DNA of 21,601 nt from Methanobrevibacter sp. (GTDB lineage: Archaea > Methanobacteriota > Methanobacteria > Methanobacteriales > Methanobacteriaceae), in NCBI GenBank assembly GCA_017652345.1, contig JAGCBE010000494.1, positions 1 to 21,601 of the forward strand. The letters are read 5' to 3'. The notes beneath the pieces were generated by a model, which saw only the letters and a list, made by a program, of their open reading frames with translations, was not told the DNA's origin and searched no databases. The position numbers were made by a program, and so were the translations under genes. Below, piece after piece: positions 19,127-21,601 of this stretch. Numbering within the stretch: the first letter of the stretch is position 1; the number at the start of each line of letters is the position of its first letter.

Positions 19127-19463
19127 TAATGTACCAAATTTGGTGCATTAGTATTTTTTTTAATGTACCATTTTTGGTACATTAGTATTTTTTTAGTGTC
19201 CCATTTTTGGGACACAAGGTGTCGGGGAGAGGCATGGGGGTGGTGGCAAGAACGTTGAAATTTCAAGGATTGTGGGGTGTGGAGAAGGAGGTGGAGAAGG
19301 GGGGTTTAGGGGGGTCACAACCCATTCCACCCCTCGCCAAAAACCCCAAGTACTCCTACAGGTGCAAATTTTTTTGCACCATTAGTGCAAATTTTTTTGC
19401 ACCTCTTTGCACCTTTTCACACTCCCACTCACACTCTCTCATTTAGTGCAAATATTTTTGCAT
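19127..19463. repeat. Array of short palindromes with G-rich and C/T-rich tracts
   Basis: Three palindromes repeat at 34-base spacing (starting 19127, 19161 and about 19195): TAATGTACC/GGTGCATTA, TAATGTACC/GGTACATTA and GTGTCCC/GGGACAC, each around an AT loop and the first two followed by GTATTTTTTT. Three more of the form GTGCAAA-T-run-GCAC lie at 19361-19380, 19385-19402 and 19446-19463. Between them a G-rich stretch (about 19216-19316) and after them a C/T-rich stretch (about 19405-19503). No gene is seen here. Origin iterons, a regulator array or tandem terminators are all possible. Confidence 0.7.
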
Positions 19464-19497
19464 CGCTCCCACTCACACTCCCCCAATTCCCACTCTA

Positions 19498-21090
19498 CTA
19501 CACTCTTACTTCACTATATACTTCATCCCCGAGAACATCCATCATGGCCTCATACGGAGTCTTTCCAATATTAGCCACAATATTCTTAAATACACTCGGG
19601 CTACTTCCACTAGCCATCATAACACCATGTTCATCAGCATAGGCATGAAATACATTATGTCTGCTATTCACATTCCAGTAGACAATAGTGGGCACTTCAT
19701 ATCCAGCTTCCTCATACATATCTTTAAATATGTTATGATAATTTACATCAACATATTCACCATTACGAAAACTTCCTCTATTATATGTAGCCTGGTTAAA
19801 TTCCATATCACTGATAATTACCAAAGTCTTTGGCATATCTTCAGCCGGAACATTGTTCTCTACTGCCACATCAAGAATAAGTTTAAACGCAGCCTGGATA
19901 TTTGTATCATCTACAATGACAGGAAAGCTCTCAACCTTATCCTTTAAACTATCTCCCTTAATTGTGACAAAATTAGGATCGTGGCTAAAAGTCATAAACT
20001 TATTATGAAATACACCCTTATTTCTTTCAGCAAAATAGATAGACAGCCCAACAGAAGTTGCGAGAGGTCTCCCATACATAGAGCCAGAGGTATCACACAT
20101 AACTAAAACATTAGACCCGCTCAGCTTTTCGTCCACAAAATTTGGAAGAGCCTTCCACTGCTGTTCAAGGATTTCATCGTATTTATCAAGACTGATACCC
20201 CTGTAACGCATTGTAAGTCCATATTTCTCCATAATATCATAAGGATAAAGAGTAGCTGCGTTAATTTTAGCTTCTCCCCTCTTTAAGCCATCAATATACT
20301 TCTGGAACCTGTTACCGTCTCTCTTCATAAAAGCATTTCTATAAAGACTCATAGCCTTTGCAGGAACAGAATCATATTTAATCTGGCTGAAATTATTTTT
20401 GGACATCTTAACTTCAGTCACATCAATATAATTTCTCAACATACTCAGAATTTTTCTGTATGATTTTTCATCCATGCCAAGATTCTTTGCGGTAAGCCTG
20501 CCAAGACTTCTGCTTTCTTCAGAACTTGTGTTTACACTCTTAAGCCACTTTGCAAGAAGAGAAATGGGCTTTCTGTTCATAACACCCTCGGCATCCTTGC
20601 CAAGCTGAGTTCTGATAAATCCCCACATATCATCTTCGATAGGGGTTCCAACGAAGCAATAAAGATCGTCCCATCTTCCAAATACGGGAATGAGAGAAAG
20701 GTTCTTTTTCATAATCTCCGGATAGTTCATGGCCACATATCTCCAGATAATTCTCGGAGTTTTTCTTTCTCCAAGTCCACCTGTAATATGACGAGCGTAG
20801 AACGACATCTTCATTGCTAATAACTTATCTTCTCTGAATGCCTTTGCAAACAGCTCTTCAACCTCTTCCGGCTGTCTGTTTCTTATGGCCCCAATAACGC
20901 CAAATAAATCTACCAAATCGCTATGGGTAGACTTATACGCATACGCCCCATTCAGGGTGTAGGTAGTATTATCTACCTCATTCTGGTAGTCATCCAGAGC
21001 ATTCACAAATTTATTACCATAGGTGCTATTACCATAGATGGCATAATTTGTAGCACTGTCTAATCTTGCACGATCAATCTTTCTTCTCAT
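19498..21090 (-). CDS. Ro60-like protein: DUF2828/TROVE-like region plus vWA domain (530 aa)
   Basis: Residues about 50-320 match the helical DUF2828/TROVE-type region: HITGGLGERKTPRIIWRYVA (about 101-120), SLIPVFGRWDDLY (about 132-144), ISLLAKWLKS (about 176-185), and RKILSMLRNYIDVTEVKMS with VPAKAMSLYRNAFMKRD (about 212-258). Residues about 325-500 form a von Willebrand A domain with metal-site motifs DTSGS (333-337), T396 and D428 (IISDME). TROVE proteins such as Ro60 bind Y RNAs and misfolded RNA and act in RNA quality control; DUF2828 itself is uncharacterised. The start follows AAGGAGAG, 14 bases before the ATG. A leader with alternative hairpins and a promoter lies upstream. RNA binding by this protein is inference. 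Confidence 0.82.
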   Translation of the reverse strand: MRRKIDRARLDSATNYAIYGNSTYGNKFVNALDDYQNEVDNTTYTLNGAYAYKSTHSDLVDLFGVIGAIRNRQPEEVEELFAKAFREDKLLAMKMSFYARHITGGLGERKTPRIIWRYVAMNYPEIMKKNLSLIPVFGRWDDLYCFVGTPIEDDMWGFIRTQLGKDAEGVMNRKPISLLAKWLKSVNTSSEESRSLGRLTAKNLGMDEKSYRKILSMLRNYIDVTEVKMSKNNFSQIKYDSVPAKAMSLYRNAFMKRDGNRFQKYIDGLKRGEAKINAATLYPYDIMEKYGLTMRYRGISLDKYDEILEQQWKALPNFVDEKLSGSNVLVMCDTSGSMYGRPLATSVGLSIYFAERNKGVFHNKFMTFSHDPNFVTIKGDSLKDKVESFPVIVDDTNIQAAFKLILDVAVENNVPAEDMPKTLVIISDMEFNQATYNRGSFRNGEYVDVNYHNIFKDMYEEAGYEVPTIVYWNVNSRHNVFHAYADEHGVMMASGSSPSVFKNIVANIGKTPYEAMMDVLGDEVYSEVRV

Positions 21091-21100
21091 TTCTTTCTTT

Positions 21101-21108
21101 CTCTCCTT
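21101..21108 (-). promoter_or_regulatory. Ribosome-binding site of the Ro60-like gene beside a leader hairpin
   Basis: AAGGAGAG on the minus strand, eight bases after the closing strand of the leader hairpin, so structure in the leader could affect translation. Confidence 0.6.
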
Positions 21109-21199
21109 ATAAAAACAAGACCCTAGAAATTAACGTTACAACTGTTATTCTTTATAAATTGCTGTGAGGGTCTTCTCACAGCTCCGCTGTGAGGGTCTT
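21109..21199 (-). promoter_or_regulatory. Leader with alternative hairpins (ACAGCAA element, copy E)
   Basis: On the minus strand a direct repeat AAGACCCTCACAG occurs twice (21187-21199 and 21162-21174), with CTGTGAG (21175-21181) between and AGGGTCTT (21117-21124) after, followed by GTTTTTAT. The first copy can form CTCACAG-CGGAG-CTGTGAG, leaving the second to form AAGACCCT/AGGGTCTT plus T-run, terminator-like. Alternatively the first AAGACCCT takes the closing strand. The second copy has the family motif AGACCC-TC-ACAGCAA. Attenuation or autoregulation is inferred. Confidence 0.62.
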
Positions 21200-21245
21200 A
21201 CACAACATCGGAGTCAGACCCATGCCGGATCTGTATCGCACTATA

Positions 21246-21275
21246 ATATTATCATAAAGCACATTCTCATGTCAA
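21246..21275 (-). promoter_or_regulatory. Sigma70 promoter of the Ro60-like gene
   Basis: On the minus strand TTGACA (21270-21275) and TAATAT (21246-21251), 18-base spacer. Start expected near 21239, giving a leader of about 150 bases. Confidence 0.8.
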
Positions 21276-21304
21276 TACTATTTTTCACTATTTTTCGAAC
21301 TTTT

Positions 21305-21601
21305 TTAAAAATCAAAACCCCAGTCAATGTCGTCATCTTTTATATTAGCCTTGCTATTTTTAACGCTGTTTTTCCCAGCGTTTCCACTACTGTTTAAAAA
21401 TAAACTAACTTCTCTAAATTTCTCTCTTATAATCTTTTTAATATCCTCTGGAATTTCCAGACCGATTTCTTTCCTATAATTTACCCAAGCTTGTACAAGT
21501 TGCACCGGTATCTCATAAAAAATATCGTAATTACACTTAACCGTCTTTTTCTTTCCTCTTCCATCAATATCTACTGTTGTAATACAGCCAATATCGTCAA
21601 G
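21305..21601 (-). CDS. Hypothetical protein, C-terminal part only (at least 98 aa)
   Basis: The minus-strand frame is open to the window edge, so the true start lies beyond it; an in-frame GTG at 21505 is probably internal, as no ribosome-binding site precedes it. Visible residues include a basic stretch (DIDGRGKKKTVKCNYDIFYE), a helical segment (VQAWVNYRKEIGLEIPEDIK, REKFREVSLFL) and a Lys/Asn-rich linker ending in the acidic tip KDDDIDWGFDF. Acidic-aromatic C-terminal tips of this sort recall single-stranded-DNA-binding proteins, but the rest is not recognisable as an OB fold, so this is only a note. Confidence 0.75.
   Translation of the reverse strand, partial: LDDIGCITTVDIDGRGKKKTVKCNYDIFYEIPVQLVQAWVNYRKEIGLEIPEDIKKIIREKFREVSLFLNSSGNAGKNSVKNSKANIKDDDIDWGFDF

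Noticed and set aside
19127..19463. CRISPR array
   Set aside because: The units are short palindromes with changing arms and no unique spacers of uniform length; no cas genes.
21187..21222. T-box riboswitch in the leader of the Ro60-like gene
   Set aside because: There is no T-box bulge sequence or specifier loop; the alternative hairpins are explained by the repeat.

Overview
The window looks like part of a large phage (or phage-like extrachromosomal element) of a low-GC Bacillota host, perhaps from the gut or rumen. The evidence is AT-rich sequence, very strong AGGAGG ribosome-binding sites, many tiny tightly packed genes of unknown function, PcfJ-like, DUF932-like, GP88-like and SprT-like proteins, and a dense tRNA array. 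TAA, TAG and TGA all end genes here, so the code is standard. No structural, packaging, integrase or transposase genes are visible.

Layout. (1) Positions 1-539 carry a non-coding, heavily base-paired stretch with crossing helices that ends exactly at a tRNA-Phe gene (540-615). Size, complexity and tRNA linkage suggest the giant ornate phage RNAs ROOL or GOLLD. (2) Positions 650-13680 are a plus-strand run of 25 genes broken by hairpins/terminators at about 2220, 2811, 5157, 6247, 8637 and 13687. Recognisable products are two paralogous PcfJ-like proteins, a DUF932-like protein, a SprT-like zinc metallopeptidase, a small SAM-methyltransferase-like protein and a GP88-like Cys-rich protein. (3) Positions 13716-14040 are a non-coding convergence zone. 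(4) From 14040 to the right end genes lie on the minus strand: a five-tRNA unit (Met/fMet-like, Leu, Leu, Gln, Asn) with its own consensus promoter, then a second array (Ser, Lys, Ile-UAU, Thr, Tyr, Met-like, Pro, one aberrant tRNA-like gene) mixed with small genes, an orphan HicA-like gene and recurring structured elements. (5) Positions 19127-19463 hold an array of palindromes beside G-rich and C/T-rich tracts. (6) Positions 19498-21090 encode a DUF2828/TROVE-like protein with a vWA domain (Ro60-like), preceded by a leader with alternative hairpins. A gene running off the window follows.

Most notable is the RNA content. Five copies of one hairpin (AGACNC-NN-ACAGCAA ... GNGTCT, minus strand) lie between tRNA genes and in the leader of the Ro60-like gene. 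Two copies of a pseudoknot lie between tRNA genes of the first operon. A further pseudoknot, a three-way-junction element and two tRNA-like cloverleaves with abnormal loops fill the second array. Because Ro60-family proteins bind structured and tRNA-like RNAs, a working hypothesis is an RNA-protein system: a phage Ro60-like protein with a set of cognate small RNAs made from the tRNA array, and with control of its own leader. That is inference from layout and motif sharing, not demonstrated. All pairings were found by eye; covariance searches are needed to confirm the family names.
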